From Phytophthora quininea (lineage: Eukaryota; Oomycota; Peronosporomycetes; Peronosporales; Peronosporaceae), in the NCBI GenBank assembly GCA_011947345.1, contig JAAVTG010000672.1:372001-436000 (forward strand): a stretch of DNA of 64,000 nt, read 5' to 3'. The position numbers were made by a program, and so were the translations under genes. Positions 45,998 to 58,205 of this stretch are shown piece by piece (position 1 is the first letter of the stretch; every line of letters starts with the position of its first letter). The notes beneath the pieces are model-generated. The model had not been told where the DNA came from, did not search any database, and saw only the letters and a list, made by a program, of their open reading frames with translations.

Positions 45998-47509
45998 TTA
46001 TGCCGTTGCGACCGGGGACTTGACCTCGACGAAGTGTGGCGATTTGGCCTTGCTCTTGTCGAAGAGCGTCTCAATATCTTCGAGCAGGATGCCCTTGGTC
46101 TCCGGACAGAAGAAGTAGACGAACACCCCGCAGATGCAGCAGAGCCCCGCGAACAAGAAGAAGACACCGTTGATGTTGAGGTGCGGGAAGAGCTTGACCA
46201 CTTCGGTCATGACGGCACCCATAGCCCAGTTGGCCGCGGTGGAGAGCGTCACACCCGTAGCGCGCACACTCAGCGGGAAGATCTCGGCCGGGTAGATCCA
46301 GCATACGGGGCCCCAACTGATGGCGAAGTTGAAGACGAAGAAAGCCGAGCCCACACAGATGAACCAACCACCAACCTTGGGGCATCCCGCATCGTCGACG
46401 TTGCCGTCACAGATGGCGGTGAACAGGATGGCGGCGAACAAGTGACCGGTCACCATCCCAACGGCGCCGATCAATAGCAGTTTGCGACGACCGGTAGTGT
46501 CAACCCAACGCATGGCCGGGATGGTGCTGAGGAAGTTGACCCCGGAGATAAAGAAGGCCGAGTAGACACCGGCGTTGGTGATGTCCTTAAAGATCAGTCC
46601 ACCGTAGCTCATGATGGGATTGATACCCGTCGCTTGTTGCAGCACTTGAAGTAACATGGCGATGATCACGCGCTTGCGGATCGACGGCTCGAGCAGCTCC
46701 ATCAGTCCCTTGTTGGCGGCAATCTCTTCATCCACTTGATCGCCAATAGCTTGCAGTTCATGACTGACATTGTCCGTCATACGCAGACGTTTGAGGATCT
46801 TCTCGGCTTCATCCTTGCCTTTGTGCAGGTACGTCCAGCGAGGACTCTCCGGCACGAAGAAGATGCCGAGCATGACGACGAGCGGGGCGGCCATGGCCAC
46901 GCCGTTGGTGGTACGCCAACCGCGGTCGCGGTTCTCGACGATAACGTTGACGACGTTGGCCAGGAAGAGACCGATGACGATCGTCATCTGCATGAAGCCC
47001 GACAGCAGGCCGCGCAGCTCCTTGGGGGCCATCTCGGCGCCGAACAGCGGCAGCGAGAAGGATGAGTTGCCGACGCCGAAGCCCTGCACCACTCGAGCAG
47101 CGTACATGAGGTCGTGCTTCTGCGCCTTGTTGAAGCAGACCCACGACGTGCCGATGCAGAAGAGCAATCCGGCCGTGAAGATGGTCCAGCGGCGACCGAG
47201 CTTGTCGGCCACGAAGCCGCCAATGAAGGCGCCGCCGAGGCAGCCCAGGTTGTACGCCATGTTGTACCAGACCGTGAAGTCGGTCCACTCGGCCGGCAGG
47301 TCGGACGTGGACGCCGTGCACTGCTTGTACGTGAAGTTGTGCCAGCCGACGCAGTAGTCGTAGATGAAGCTGTCCATGATCAGCACTCCGCTCGTCACTC
47401 CTTGGTCATAGCCGAAGAAGAGGCCGCCGAGCGCCGCGAAGACGCACACGACGATGGCGTAGGTGCGTTTGCCCTCGGTCGGGACGTCGTCGCCAATTTG
47501 GGTGCTCAT
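45998..47509 (-). CDS. Sugar transporter (MFS, SP family), 503 aa
   Basis: Twelve-helix major facilitator of the hexose-transporter type. The ATG at 47509 starts MSTQIGDDVPTEGKR, followed by helix 1 with GYDQGVTSG. Family signatures are ADKLGRRW in the loop between helices 2 and 3, PESPRW before the central loop, LQQATGIN in helix 7, IYPAEIFP, RATG and PETKG at the end. The frame is clean. It probably imports hexoses across the plasma membrane by proton symport; the substrate is inferred from family motifs. It converges on the P450 gene. Confidence 0.9.
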   Translation of the reverse strand: MSTQIGDDVPTEGKRTYAIVVCVFAALGGLFFGYDQGVTSGVLIMDSFIYDYCVGWHNFTYKQCTASTSDLPAEWTDFTVWYNMAYNLGCLGGAFIGGFVADKLGRRWTIFTAGLLFCIGTSWVCFNKAQKHDLMYAARVVQGFGVGNSSFSLPLFGAEMAPKELRGLLSGFMQMTIVIGLFLANVVNVIVENRDRGWRTTNGVAMAAPLVVMLGIFFVPESPRWTYLHKGKDEAEKILKRLRMTDNVSHELQAIGDQVDEEIAANKGLMELLEPSIRKRVIIAMLLQVLQQATGINPIMSYGGLIFKDITNAGVYSAFFISGVNFLSTIPAMRWVDTTGRRKLLLIGAVGMVTGHLFAAILFTAICDGNVDDAGCPKVGGWFICVGSAFFVFNFAISWGPVCWIYPAEIFPLSVRATGVTLSTAANWAMGAVMTEVVKLFPHLNINGVFFLFAGLCCICGVFVYFFCPETKGILLEDIETLFDKSKAKSPHFVEVKSPVATA

Positions 47510-49085
47510 AGCACTGCACAGGTGAAGACCTTGACTCGACTTGCGCGTTGCAGAGGAAGTTGGGGAATGAAGCGAGTGGTGGGGCGAGCGAGCAGCGCTG
47601 GACAAACGTGCAGGAAAGTCTTTTGAGACTTGCTCTTTAATACGGCGGTACGGGCGATTAGTCTCCCTCGTTGAAGATGGTGACAAGTTGAACCGCGACC
47701 GCGACCGACTTTGCGTGCGACCTGCACTTCTTCGACGGGTGACGTGCATCTCAGCAGAAGCGAGTGCCGGCTCAGCCGAGACGAGGGTGGGCTCCACTTG
47801 ATTTATTCCTTGTGCGGGATGACAACGGAGATATGCCTCGCGTTTTACTGCAGATCGCGTCAGATCGACAAGATCGTCGGGATTGACGGCTTTAATACCG
47901 CCGGCAACGCTCGTGTGTGCGGGATTGCAACCAACAACAAACACTAGCTCAGGAGCTTTATTGCATTGGCGGTGCTAGCGATCTTCGGAGACCGAGGCTG
48001 CGTGGAGTTTGCTGAAGTTTTCTACGGCACGCATCTCGCTAGCCGGAACGCCTCCGAAAAACGGTCGAGTGAGTCGCTTTCGGGAGTCGTAAGTCTCGGA
48101 CGCGGTTGTCCTGCCGTTCAGAGCGGCGAGGCCTCTATTTGTCGTCGCCCGACAAGCAAAATGGAGGCACTGGTAAGACGAGTTACTCCTGGACGATGCC
48201 GAGCACAACCGGGCGAGCTGCAAAGCTCGGCAGGTAGACCTGTTGAACTTTGTCATTGACAGCCGGCCCTTGCCGTTGCACTGGATCGGATCCACTTGAT
48301 TCATCGGAGAGGAGCCCCGCGCTTAGAGTCGAGGGCTTGGCAACAGCAGCAATAACTCGAGAAATCCTCGTTGCTGCAGAGCTCAGCGAGCTTAGAACGA
48401 GTACAAGTCGAGGCAAACACTAGCGAGATGAAGACAGCTCATAAGGTGCAAGCAGAGTTCATTAACGACTCGTTCGACGTGTTCGTGGGGCGCTTCTCGC
48501 CGCTTGCTCTCGATGTTAAGACAGCGTTACTTGATCACTGCAAACCACAGTGGCACCACCACCACGAATGCAAGCTCGCACGACGAGCTTCAAGGGCAGG
48601 ATATACCCCTAAGCGATCCCTCCATCGGCTTTGAGAATGCAGTCGAAAATGCATTGCGATCTAGAGCCTCATGATTGTAGTTTTGGTGTCCGCCATGTCG
48701 GTGCCAAACGTGCTTTCAATCGCGTCGTGGTAAGCTGTGCATTTCCGATCATGTCTTGGCAAGTTCGGCGGTGCGGGTGGCGATTGACGGCGATCCAAAG
48801 GCATGCAGCGAGCGTCTCGACGATCTCCTTGAACCTGGCGTACATCAGAAAAGAGAGCATGGGTCTGGCTCGGGGCAAAAGTTTGCCTTTCACCTCTGGG
48901 GCTTCCACCGAAAGGCAAGCGATGCACTGCATGACGAGCACGCTGTTCGAGAGCAACCGTAGGCTCATAAATCAAGTAGGCAGCGAGACGTGCATCGCAT
49001 CCACTTGCCGAGACTAATAAATGCCTTCGTCATCTGGAAAGTTTTATTAAAAAATAAAGTCGTCTAGACTTCGTCGTGCACCTCG
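47510..49085. other. Gene-poor stretch, probable decayed repeat DNA
   Basis: About 1.6 kb holding the sugar transporter promoter and then only short ORFs without recognisable domains. A fragment at 48429-48634 and a minus-strand ORF at 48669-48968 look like decayed protein-coding debris, but I cannot assign either. Confidence 0.35.
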
Positions 49086-49089
49086 CAAC

Positions 49090-49794
49090 ATGCCACAGGT
49101 GGTCCGAGCCCAACGCCGGTTCAATCCAGCGGATATCCATCTCGCGACGTGGTTTGCTGTCTACCGGTTGTCCAAGAACAAGACCAAGCACTCGGCAGTG
49201 AAAATTGCACCGGAACTCGCTGCATTGGCAAGATCACAATGCAAAATTTGGCTCTGGGACCAGATCGGAGCCTTCGTGCTGCTTCAACACTGTTGTTCGC
49301 TGGAAGGCAGAGATCGACGCAGTCGAAACCGGTCGCTGCTGGCCTTGCGTTGACGTGCCTTAATGGTTAGCGTCATAGTGAGCTTTGTGGATCTCCACGA
49401 AGACCAAGAGGCTCGCATCTTGCAGTTCCTGATCAAAGCCCGACCGTGTACGAGCTGTGGGCGACTGCGTCTACCTGGCAAGTGCAAAGCAAGAGTGTGT
49501 CACCAGGAAGCGAGGCCACTTGACGATTTTCCGTCGACGCAGATTGCTCTGCTTAATCCACCGGATGCTTTTTGGTGTACCAGCCACGGTATTCCTCTCA
49601 AGTCTTGTGGTTCGGATCGCAGGGTCCACACCATTGGGGGCGAATCCCCACGATCTGTTCTGGACGTGGAGAGCGAGCCTTCGGGTGAGATACTTGAAAT
49701 CCTTGTGCATGAAAAGCTGAAAATGGTGACGAAAATCTATTTCTCATATGAACTGAGCTTTGGAGTTATTGAGCTGATTGTCGTCGCATCCTAG
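49090..49794 (+). pseudogene. Possible transposase debris
   Basis: Two short ORFs follow each other. The first (QRRFNPADIHLATWFAVYRLSKNKTKHSAV) looks like the N-terminal helix-turn-helix of an oomycete DNA-transposon transposase. The second (49363-49794) continues in another frame with no clear motif. Both are degraded. The family assignment is tentative. Confidence 0.3.
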
Positions 49795-49942
49795 TGCTGG
49801 ACCAGTGTCCGATACGGTGCAGATAACGACGTCGTCTTCTCGACGACAGCTCTTGGAGTGGGCGAGTCCTGCCAATGCTGATGACCAATAGTGACCCGCT
49901 ACAGACTGAAAGTTCTTTTGAGACTCTGCCGGCTGGAGCAAG

Positions 49943-51019
49943 ATGGTGAAGCTGTTTTGCGCCATCGTTGGTGTGGCGGGGGCCGCTTTCCCAGTTGACA
50001 TCGATGAGGGTCAGTCGGTGGGGGACTTGAAGGAGAAGATCAAGGAGAAGAAGCCGCTCACGATCACATGTCCTGCACGTTTGCTGCAGCTCTTCCTGAC
50101 GTGGACGGAGAGCGACAGGTGGCTGCAGTCCCGCTCAGAAGATGTGAAGAAGCTCAAGAAGGGCGGGAAGACTGTTTTAATCGAAGTGCTATTACTCGAA
50201 GACAAAGAGCTGCAGGGGAGGATGGCCTTACAGACGTGTTGGAGGATATGGACCAACCAGCCACTGGCCAAATCCACGTGCTGGTGGTGGTCCCCCGCCC
50301 GAAGAGAAGACATCGTCTCCACTTGTGGACATTGCCGCCACGTTGTTTCAATACACTTTCTTGAAGGTTCTTAGTACAACGTCTTCGAGAACTCAAGAAC
50401 TGAAGCGCCAATTGGTTGAGACATACAAGTGTGATCGCGGCGAAAACCAGTACGGCCACCCCATGTTGCTGTGCATGCTGCTGAATGTTGCTCTACCGAG
50501 CACTGTTGTGACTGCATCACACATTTTCCGACGAGAACACGATCGCCTGAAAGATTGTTTCGTGCAAATCGAGGATATTGACGATGTGAGGAATGGTTTG
50601 CTGTTGTCCAAACCGCCTTCAATCATCACGACCTTGCGTATCTTGTCGACGAGCGAGAGCAGTTCACACTGAAGATTTTTAATCCGAAGATCAAGGCGGA
50701 GCTGCTCGTGGACTGGTTGGCCCAAAAGCAATGGGATGCATTTGAAGGGAATTCTCTACGAGACGATTGGAGGACGACTAAGGATCCAGTGTTTGCTCCA
50801 GGTGCGCCGGATTTCGAAGTGCACACAACGTTTGGCGAGTTGGATGGCAAGGCACTTTCGTTTCCAAGAGGGTCAACACCACGTCCTTTCAGCCGCTGTT
50901 TGTACCATCAAGCACTGTTGGCCAAAGCAAAGGCGATTACCGAGGGATGGGAGTCGAAAGGTCGACAACTTCTCGTCAGAAGGGTCCACATTACCAGAGA
51001 AGACGAAATTGGAGTCTGA
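49943..51019 (+). CDS. Crinkler (CRN) effector with HNH-like C-terminus, frame-broken
   Basis: The N-terminus ([20 protein letters not shown]) is the ubiquitin-like header of oomycete CRN effectors. LQLFL at the LxLFLAK position is degenerate (TW instead of AK). A DWL-type region and the HVLVVVP motif that ends the translocation half follow. The C-terminal half carries [19 protein letters not shown] and NHHDLAYL, an HNH-endonuclease-like arrangement comparable to the nuclear, DNA-binding CRN13 class. Breaks near 50215, at CCCCC (50292-50296) and near 50607 each need one base; the span is then 359 aa. I cannot tell whether the gene is active or whether sequence errors cause the breaks. Host activity is inferred from the class only. 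Confidence 0.75.
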
Positions 51020-51316
51020 GCCTGATGCCGGCATGGATGGCCACGATGAAGATGATGCTGTATCTGCAGACTACAAGGCAGTTGATTCGGACGACGAGGA
51101 ACGCGACTCGGACGGTCTGCTGAGGCACATGGACAAAAAGAATAATGGTAGACCCGTTATTCTCTTGCTCTGCTTCCTCCTCTTTTTCTTCTTCTCATCA
51201 TCGCCACGTCAATCACGACCTGTTCACTTGACATGGGCGGAGTTACGCGCGCTGGTTTAGTTTTTGATAACGCAGTTACTCACGCATTCATAGCTCTAGC
51301 CGCGGCGACGTAGTCA
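51020..51316. other. Tail region after the CRN gene
   Basis: One frame continues as an acidic segment and then a hydrophobic stretch (~51150-51215), perhaps an alternative C-terminus of the CRN gene reached through a further shift. Otherwise I see nothing. Confidence 0.25.
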
Positions 51317-51945
51317 CTACCCGTTGGTCCACATACTCTTCCTGCTATAGCAGAGGCACTTGCAGGAACCAGAGCGGGAACGGGGACCTTGTTTGTCGAA
51401 CGTGACTGTTGATTTGCGCTGCGAGTTGACATCAAACGGCCGCGTATTCATCGTCATCTCGATCAACTTGTAGACGTACAAGCCACGATCAAACTCTGCT
51501 GGCGTCATCTCTATCAAACGAAGAGCGATGCGCTTTCCGATTTCCAGAGCGGTCACATTCTTTTGCCATGCACCTGATTGCCGACTCCGTTTCAGACTCG
51601 CGGGCTAGAGACTTAACGTGCGGGGCTTCAAAGTAGCGCTGAGCTTTTTCCAGAACCCAACGGCGGCTCGATCGCTTCCAGCGGGATCACGCAATTGCAG
51701 CGGGCGATGCGACGGATGTAGAAGACATGGCGACACAATAGGTGGTGGTTTACCATAAATGCACACGAGCACTGCCACCCACGGTCAGCTTTGACACAAA
51801 ATTCCTTGGTTGGTTCGTCGTTGAAGGCGTCATTGGACGCAACCGCAGAGAAGTACCCGCGTATCGGCTCGCAGAACTGGTATCGCGCTCGCGTCGCAGC
51901 ATGGCGGTATTGCGGGAAGATTAAGCTACTGGCAACAGAGCTCAC
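51317..51945 (-). pseudogene. MULE transposase C-terminal relic with SWIM zinc finger
   Basis: The minus strand encodes WQCSCAFMVNHHLLCRHVF, the CxC...CxH SWIM finger of MULE transposases. After a break it continues with TALEIGKRIALRLIEMTPAEF (51317-51556), a helical tail typical of the same proteins. The catalytic half is missing. Confidence 0.6.
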
Positions 51946-52004
51946 TGTGGCAGCGAGGAGGCGCTTCTCGGCGTCGTATTGTTGGCAACCTGATTCCCAC
52001 CCTC

Positions 52005-52628
52005 GAGATCTACAAGAACGTTGGGTTGTGCTCGGAATTATCCAGGCCTACATGTATTGACTGGCCGTGATTGTTTAGAGATTTCGCATGAAACGAGGAT
52101 CGGAGTTTGCAATGGTAATGGATGGGAGTCAACAAGCACGAGTGTTGGTCATTTTCCGTCCCATAATCGAGCGACCATATACATGTGGAACCAAGCACTA
52201 TCCAAACCTGCAGTATTCTACAATCCAGCCCAGCGAGCCGCACACCGAGACGAGCACCATGTTCGCGTCGATTGTTGGGCGTCGTAGCGTCGATCACGGG
52301 AGACAATCGACGCTGGAGACGTCCGTTCATTTCAAACCCTGCTGCGCGCCAACATTTAACCTTGGTTTCAGTAAGCTCTGTCGTCCCATAATCACTATCC
52401 CTCCAGCATGGAGTCAACATGTCGGATTGTGCGTCCCGTCAGCAAGTGACAGGCCGCATCTTCAGTGGTGCTGTGCATTTTACCGACCTATTAATACGTG
52501 TCAAACTTGCTTCCCTGTGAGATCACTTCTCAATTCGACTCCTCCGTCCAGTACCCACAGCACCGGGAGACTCGACAGCAACTGAAGAACTCTCCGTCCT
52601 TCAGTATGCCAACCACGCCCAAAGACTC
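52005..52628. repeat. Duplicated ABC-transporter upstream block, copy A
   Basis: This block matches 63412-64000. It is nearly identical from ~52190 on and weaker further upstream, where an extra ~20 bp is present. It holds the promoter and first codons of ABC copy 2. Confidence 0.9.
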
Positions 52629-55600
52629 GATGGGGCCCACGATCGGGTACGACAGCGGCAAGATGCTCATGGCGGAAGGGCCTCTCGCGCTGCACAACCA
52701 CGTGGCCTCCCGCATGGAGAAGGCGCTCGGACAGCCACTCCCGCAGATGGAGGTGCGTTTCAAGGACGTGTCCGTCTCGGCCGACATTGTGGTCAAGGAC
52801 GCCACCGACATCAAGACGGAGCTGCCCACGCTGATCAACGTGATGCGCACCTCGTTCCGTGAGCTGCGTTCGAGCAAGCACGTGGTCAAGAAGCAGATCC
52901 TGAGGAACGTCAGCGGCGTCTTCAAACCGGGCACCATCACGCTCGTGCTGGGCCAGCCCGGCTCGGGCAAGTCGTCGCTCATGAAGCTGCTGAGTGGCCG
53001 CTTCCCCGAGGAGAAGAACATCACGATGGAAGGTGACGTGACGTACAACGGCACGCCCGCCATGGAACTACTCAACCGGTTGCCGCAGCTCGTGTCATAC
53101 GTGACGCAGCGCGACAAGCACTACCCGACGTTGACCGTCAAGGAGACGCTCGAGTTCGCGCACGCTTGCGGCGGAGGGTCTGCCCAAGGAATTCGAGCAC
53201 AACCTCATTAATGGATCGCCCGAGGAAAACGAGGCGGCGCTTGAGGCGGCCCGCGCCATGTTCAAGCACTACCCGGACATCGTCATCCAGCAGCTTGGTC
53301 TCGACAACTGCCAGAACACCATCGTGGGTAACGCCATGCTGCGTGGTGTTTCCGGTGGTGAACGCAAGCGCGTGACCACGGGCGAGATGGAGTTCGGCAA
53401 CAAATACGTCATGATGATGGACGAGATCAGCACGGGCTTGGACAGCGCCGCCACCTACGACATCATCGCGACGCAGCGCAGTCTGGCCAAGAAGTTCCGC
53501 AAGACGGTGGTGATCTCGCTGCTGCAGCCATCGCCGGAAGTCTTTGAACTCTTTGACAACGTCGTCATCATGAACGAAGGCTACATGATGTACAACGGCC
53601 CGCGCACGGAAGCTCTCGGCTACTTTGAGAGTCTGGGCTTCAAGTGTCCTCCACGACGAGATGTGGCCGACTTCCTGTTGGATCTCGGGACGAACAAGCA
53701 GTACCAGTACGAAGTGGATGTGGCCCCCGGGATTGCGATCCCCAAACCCCCGCCGAGTTTGCAGACACCTTCCAGCGCTCGTCAATATACCGGCAAATTG
53801 CGGAAAACCTCAACGAGGCTGTGCACCCGAGTCTGATTCAAGACAAGCAGGCGTACATCGATGCCAAGCCGGAATTCCACCAGAACTTTTTCGAGAGCAC
53901 TGCGCTGCTGATGAAGCGCCAGATCACAGTGACGAGACGTGAGTCGGCGGCACTTATCGGGCGCTTGGTCATGAACACTGTCATGGGCTTGATGTACTCG
54001 AGCGTCTTCTACCAGATCAAACCCACGAATGCTCAGCTGGTCATGGGAGTCATCTTCGCGTCCGTGTTGTGCCTGTCGTTGGGCCAGTCAGCCCAAATCC
54101 CGACCGTCATGGAAGCGCGTGAGGTGTTTTACAAGCAGCGAGGCGCCAACTTCTTCCGAACGGCGTCGTACGTTCTGTCCAGCTCGGCGAGTCAATTCCC
54201 TCCGATCGTTTTGGAGAGTGTTGTCTTCGGCTCGATCGTGTACTGGATGTGCGGCTTTGTGGATACGATCGGAGCGTACTTCCTGTTCATTTTGACGCTC
54301 ATCTTGACGAATGTGGCGTTCACGGCCTTCTTCTTCTTCCTGGCGTCGGCGTCACCGAATTTCAACATTGCCAACCCGATCTCCAGCGTCTCGATCCTGT
54401 TCTTCATCCTGTTCGGAGGCTTCGTGATCACCAAGGAGCAGATCCCGGACTACTTGATCTGGGTCTACTGGATCAATCCCATCGCGTGGTGTGTGCGAGC
54501 TCTTGCTGTCAACCAGTACCGCGACTCGAGCTTCGACACGTGCGAGTACGGCGGGATCAACTTCTGCGAGAACTACAACCAGACCATGGGCGACTACGCC
54601 CTGAGCACGTTCGAAGTCCCGAATGCGAAGTATTGGCTCTGGTACGGCCTGGTCTACATGGTGGCAGCGTACGTCTTCTTCATGTTCCTGTCGTATCTCG
54701 CTCTGGAGTACCACCGATACGAAAGCCCTGAGAACGTGGTGCTCGACGGAGACAACTACGACGATGCCTCCGACGGATACAGTCTCAGCCGTACCCCGCG
54801 CAGCTCCCCAACGGAAGGCGATGCAATCCTCGAGGTGGAAGCCAAGGAACGACACTTCGTGCCGGTCACGATCGCCTTCAAGGACCTCTGGTACACCGTC
54901 CCCGACCCGACCAATCCTAAAGACACCATCGACTTGCTCAAGGGAATCAGCGGGTATGCACTACCTGGCACGATGACTGCGCTCATGGGCTCCTCGGGTG
55001 CTGGTAAGACGACACTGATGGACGTGATCGCTGGGCGCAAGACCGGCGGCAAGATTCGCGGCGAGATTCTGCTCAACGGCTACCCCGCTACAGACTTGGC
55101 CATCCGCCGCTCCACGGGCTACTGCGAGCAGATGGATATCCATTCAGAGTCGTCGACAATCCGTGAAGCATTGACTTTCAGCGCCTTCCTGCGTCAAGGT
55201 GCCGATATTCCCGACAGCTACAAGTACGACTCGGTCAATGAGTGCCTCGAGCTACTAGACCTGAACCCGATCGCCGACCAAATCATCCGCGGCAGCTCGG
55301 TCGAGCAGATGAAGCGCTTGACGATCGGTGTGGAACTGGCCGCGCAGCCCAGCGTGATCTTCTTGGACGAACCGACGAGCGGTCTTGATGCTCGCTCGGC
55401 TAAAGTCATCATGGACGGAGTTCGTAAGGTGGCCAACACTGGCCGCACCATTGTGTGCACGATCCACCAGCCGTCATCAGCGGTGTTCCGTGTGTTCGAC
55501 AACTTGCTACTGTTGAAGCGCGGCGGTGAGACTGTGTTTGCTGGTGAGCTGGGTAAGCACGCACACAAGATGATTGAGTACTTTGAGGCGATTCCCGGAG

Positions 55601-56685
55601 TGACAAAGCTGCAGGACAACTACAACCCTGCGACGTGGATGTTGGAGGTGATCGGCGCCGGTGTGGGCAACAGCAACGGCGACAAGACGGACTTTGTGGA
55701 GCTTTTCAAGTCGAGTGGCGAGTTCCAGTATTTGCAGGCGAACTTGGACCGCGATGGAGTGACTCGCCCTTCGGAATCGCTACCTGAGCTGCAGTACGGT
55801 GACAAGCGTGCTGCGACGGACTACACGCAGATGGTGTTCTTGCTGCAGCGCTTCTCCAACATGTACTGGCGCACGGCGTCGTACAACTTGACGCGGTTCT
55901 TCGTGTCGTTTGTGCTGGGAATCGTCTTCGGTATCACGTATCTCGACGCGTCGTACACGTCTTACTCCGGCATCAACTCTGGCATGGGTATGATGTACTT
56001 GGCGACTGCGTTCCTCGGTATTGTGTCTTTCAACAGTATTCTGCCGATTGCTGCTGAGGAACGCGCTGTCTTTTACCGCGAGCGAGCTGCGCAGACGTAC
56101 AACGCCTTCTGGTACTTCTTCGGCTCGAGTGCGATGGAGATCCCGTACGTGTTCCTGGCGATGCTGCTCTTCATGGCAACCTTCTACCCCATGGTGGGCT
56201 TCACTGGTTTCGGAGCATTCCTGACCTTTTGGTTGGTCGTCTCTCTGCACGTGCTGCTGCAAGCCTACATTGGTGAGTTCATGGTCTACCTGATGCCGAA
56301 CGTCGAAGTGACGGAGATCCTCGGAATGCTGATGCAGATGATCTTCCTCCTGTTCATGGGCTTCAGTCCACCGGCTGAGTCGATCCCTACGGGCTACAAG
56401 TGGCTGTACCACATCACGCCGCAGAAGTACACACTGGGGGCCTTGTCGACGATTGTGTTTGGAGACTGCCCGAACGAAGGAGGCAGTGACGTCGGATGCA
56501 AGCAGATGACCAACATCCCGCCGTCGCTACAAGCTGGCATCACCGTGAAGGAATACCTCGAGAGCAACTTCTTGATGAAGCACAGTCAGATCTGGAGGAA
56601 CTGCGCCATCCTGGTCGGATTCGTGGTTTTCTTCCGCATCCTGACCATCCTTGCGATGCGCTTCGTCAACCACCAGAAGCGATAG
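52606..56685 (+). CDS. PDR-type ABC transporter, copy 2
   Basis: Full ABCG/PDR exporter of ~1360 aa. NBD1 has GQPGSGKSS (~52962), VSGGERKR (~53350) and MMDEIS; a six-helix TMD1 runs ~53950-54720. NBD2 has GSSGAGKTT (~54992), LTIGVEL and [13 protein letters not shown]2 ends at NHQKR. The start MPTTPKDSMG at 52606 is repeated at 63973. Two frame breaks are seen: near 53175 (in GGCGGAGGG) and at CCCCC (53747-53751). Together they equal three bases, so the total length stays in frame. The rest, over 2.9 kb, is open. It probably exports hydrophobic toxins or metabolites across the plasma membrane. Confidence 0.9.
54781..55895 (+). repeat. Gene-conversion-like tract shared with ABC copy 1
   Basis: Near-identical to 7546-8656; see that entry. 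This copy keeps an open frame throughout. Confidence 0.85.
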
Positions 56686-56747
56686 ACCATTCACTGTAGC
56701 AACAAGGAATGGGCTTCCTACAATACAACTTTCTTTGTATACACATT

Positions 56748-58205
56748 TTATCTATCGCCTTGATGAACAACTCCAAGACCTGACTCCACGTCGACACCCG
56801 CCCTGCACGATCCCGCGTCCTCATTGACTCGTCCGAAGCTAGGCATCACCGCCGCCGCTACAACCGTTAAAAGTCCGCCGAAAAGCCAGCACAGCGAGGG
56901 CACTGACATGACCCACACGTTGAACATTTGAGGGTACAAGTAAAATCCGCCGACCGCAGCAGCGCGACTAACACCGACGGCGTAGCCCACTCCTCGAGCA
57001 CGTCGATACGTCTTGAAATGCTCAGGACTGCAAGCGAGAACGCAGCTCCAGCAACCGGAAAGGGACGCAGTCACTAGAACGGTCGAGGTGATGACCCACG
57101 CACGCGACCAAGGCACGTAGCTTAGAACCACGGAGATGATAGCAGCCGACGCGGCAAAGACTGCGAACGAGCGCTGCCGACCACAGCTATCTAGAATCGT
57201 TGCAGCTAGCAATGATCCCAACACTTGAGCGACATTCAGCACCGCAATTGTACCCCAACTTGCAAACATGTTGTAGCCGTTCAAGCTGATCACCGTCGGC
57301 ACGTAGATCCCCAATGCGTAAGACGACAGCGTTACGATGATCCACAATGTCCATACAGCTAGCGGGTGGGTGAACTTCTTGAAAATGGAGGTCTTGGTCG
57401 GAGAAGTTGGCGTCGTCAACGTTGAGGTCGATACCAAGGCAGTTTTCATCTCGTTTGCCGTCTGCACGTCGTCACACAGTACACGGAGGCCCTGAAGTCC
57501 ATGCGAACGCTCGATTCTTTCGATGACGACCTGAGCTTCGTCAGTCCGTCCAACGTTAGCAAGCCAGCGCGGGGACTCTGGAATCGTGAAACGAAGCACC
57601 CCACCGTAGAGTGCAAATCCACACACCACCAGATACGTTGTGCGCCATTCCAGTCGTGGCGCCACTGCGAAGGAGAGAACCAGTCCGATCAGGCCACCGA
57701 TACCCGTGAAAGCGTCCAAAAGCGCGATCATTCTACCCGACATTGACGCCGGGCTCAATTCGTGGACCAGCACCGTGGTGGTAGTGATCTGTCCGCCGAG
57801 ACCCAGACCAGTGACGACGTGACCGATGATCAGCATGTACTCTGCGTTGGCTCGTGATGAAATTGCGAGGCCTCCAAGTGAGAGCGCCATGGCGATCAGG
57901 AGAGAGAGCCGTCGCCCGAATGAGTCCGCAACGTGACCGAAGATTGGTCCGCCCGCCACAGCTCCCATGAACACGCTGGCTCCGACGATTTCGAGTACAG
58001 GAGTCCCCATTCCGATATCATTGGCAACCAGCACCCTCGTGAAGATAAATAGCACGGCTTCGGATGCTTGAACAGCCCAACTGAGGCCAACCAACAGGAG
58101 AAGTCGGACGTAGAACCATGAGAGGCGAGGTTGTAGGGCGTCGAGTCGTTGACTAACGCTGCAGTCGAGTGTGACAGACTTGCGCGGAGATGCTGGAGGA
58201 GTCAA
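56748..58205 (-). CDS. MFS transporter (SV2/organic-ion-type), 485 aa
   Basis: Single clean ORF with about twelve hydrophobic helices. The MFS loop motif GHVADSFGRRLS lies between helices 2 and 3, and PESPRW precedes a long central hydrophilic loop rich in Ser and Thr (STSTLTTPTSPTKTS). The second half has DSCGRQRSF in the mirror position. The arrangement resembles organic-cation or metabolite:proton symporters (SV2-like) rather than sugar carriers, because the PETKG signature is missing. Substrate unknown. It is convergent with ABC copy 2, 62 bp from its stop codon. Confidence 0.85.
   Translation of the reverse strand: MTPPASPRKSVTLDCSVSQRLDALQPRLSWFYVRLLLLVGLSWAVQASEAVLFIFTRVLVANDIGMGTPVLEIVGASVFMGAVAGGPIFGHVADSFGRRLSLLIAMALSLGGLAISSRANAEYMLIIGHVVTGLGLGGQITTTTVLVHELSPASMSGRMIALLDAFTGIGGLIGLVLSFAVAPRLEWRTTYLVVCGFALYGGVLRFTIPESPRWLANVGRTDEAQVVIERIERSHGLQGLRVLCDDVQTANEMKTALVSTSTLTTPTSPTKTSIFKKFTHPLAVWTLWIIVTLSSYALGIYVPTVISLNGYNMFASWGTIAVLNVAQVLGSLLAATILDSCGRQRSFAVFAASAAIISVVLSYVPWSRAWVITSTVLVTASLSGCWSCVLACSPEHFKTYRRARGVGYAVGVSRAAAVGGFYLYPQMFNVWVMSVPSLCWLFGGLLTVVAAAVMPSFGRVNEDAGSCRAGVDVESGLGVVHQGDR

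Noticed and set aside
46736..47626. Several plus-strand ORFs of 100-195 codons
   Set aside because: Shadows of the minus-strand sugar transporter, which has full family motifs.
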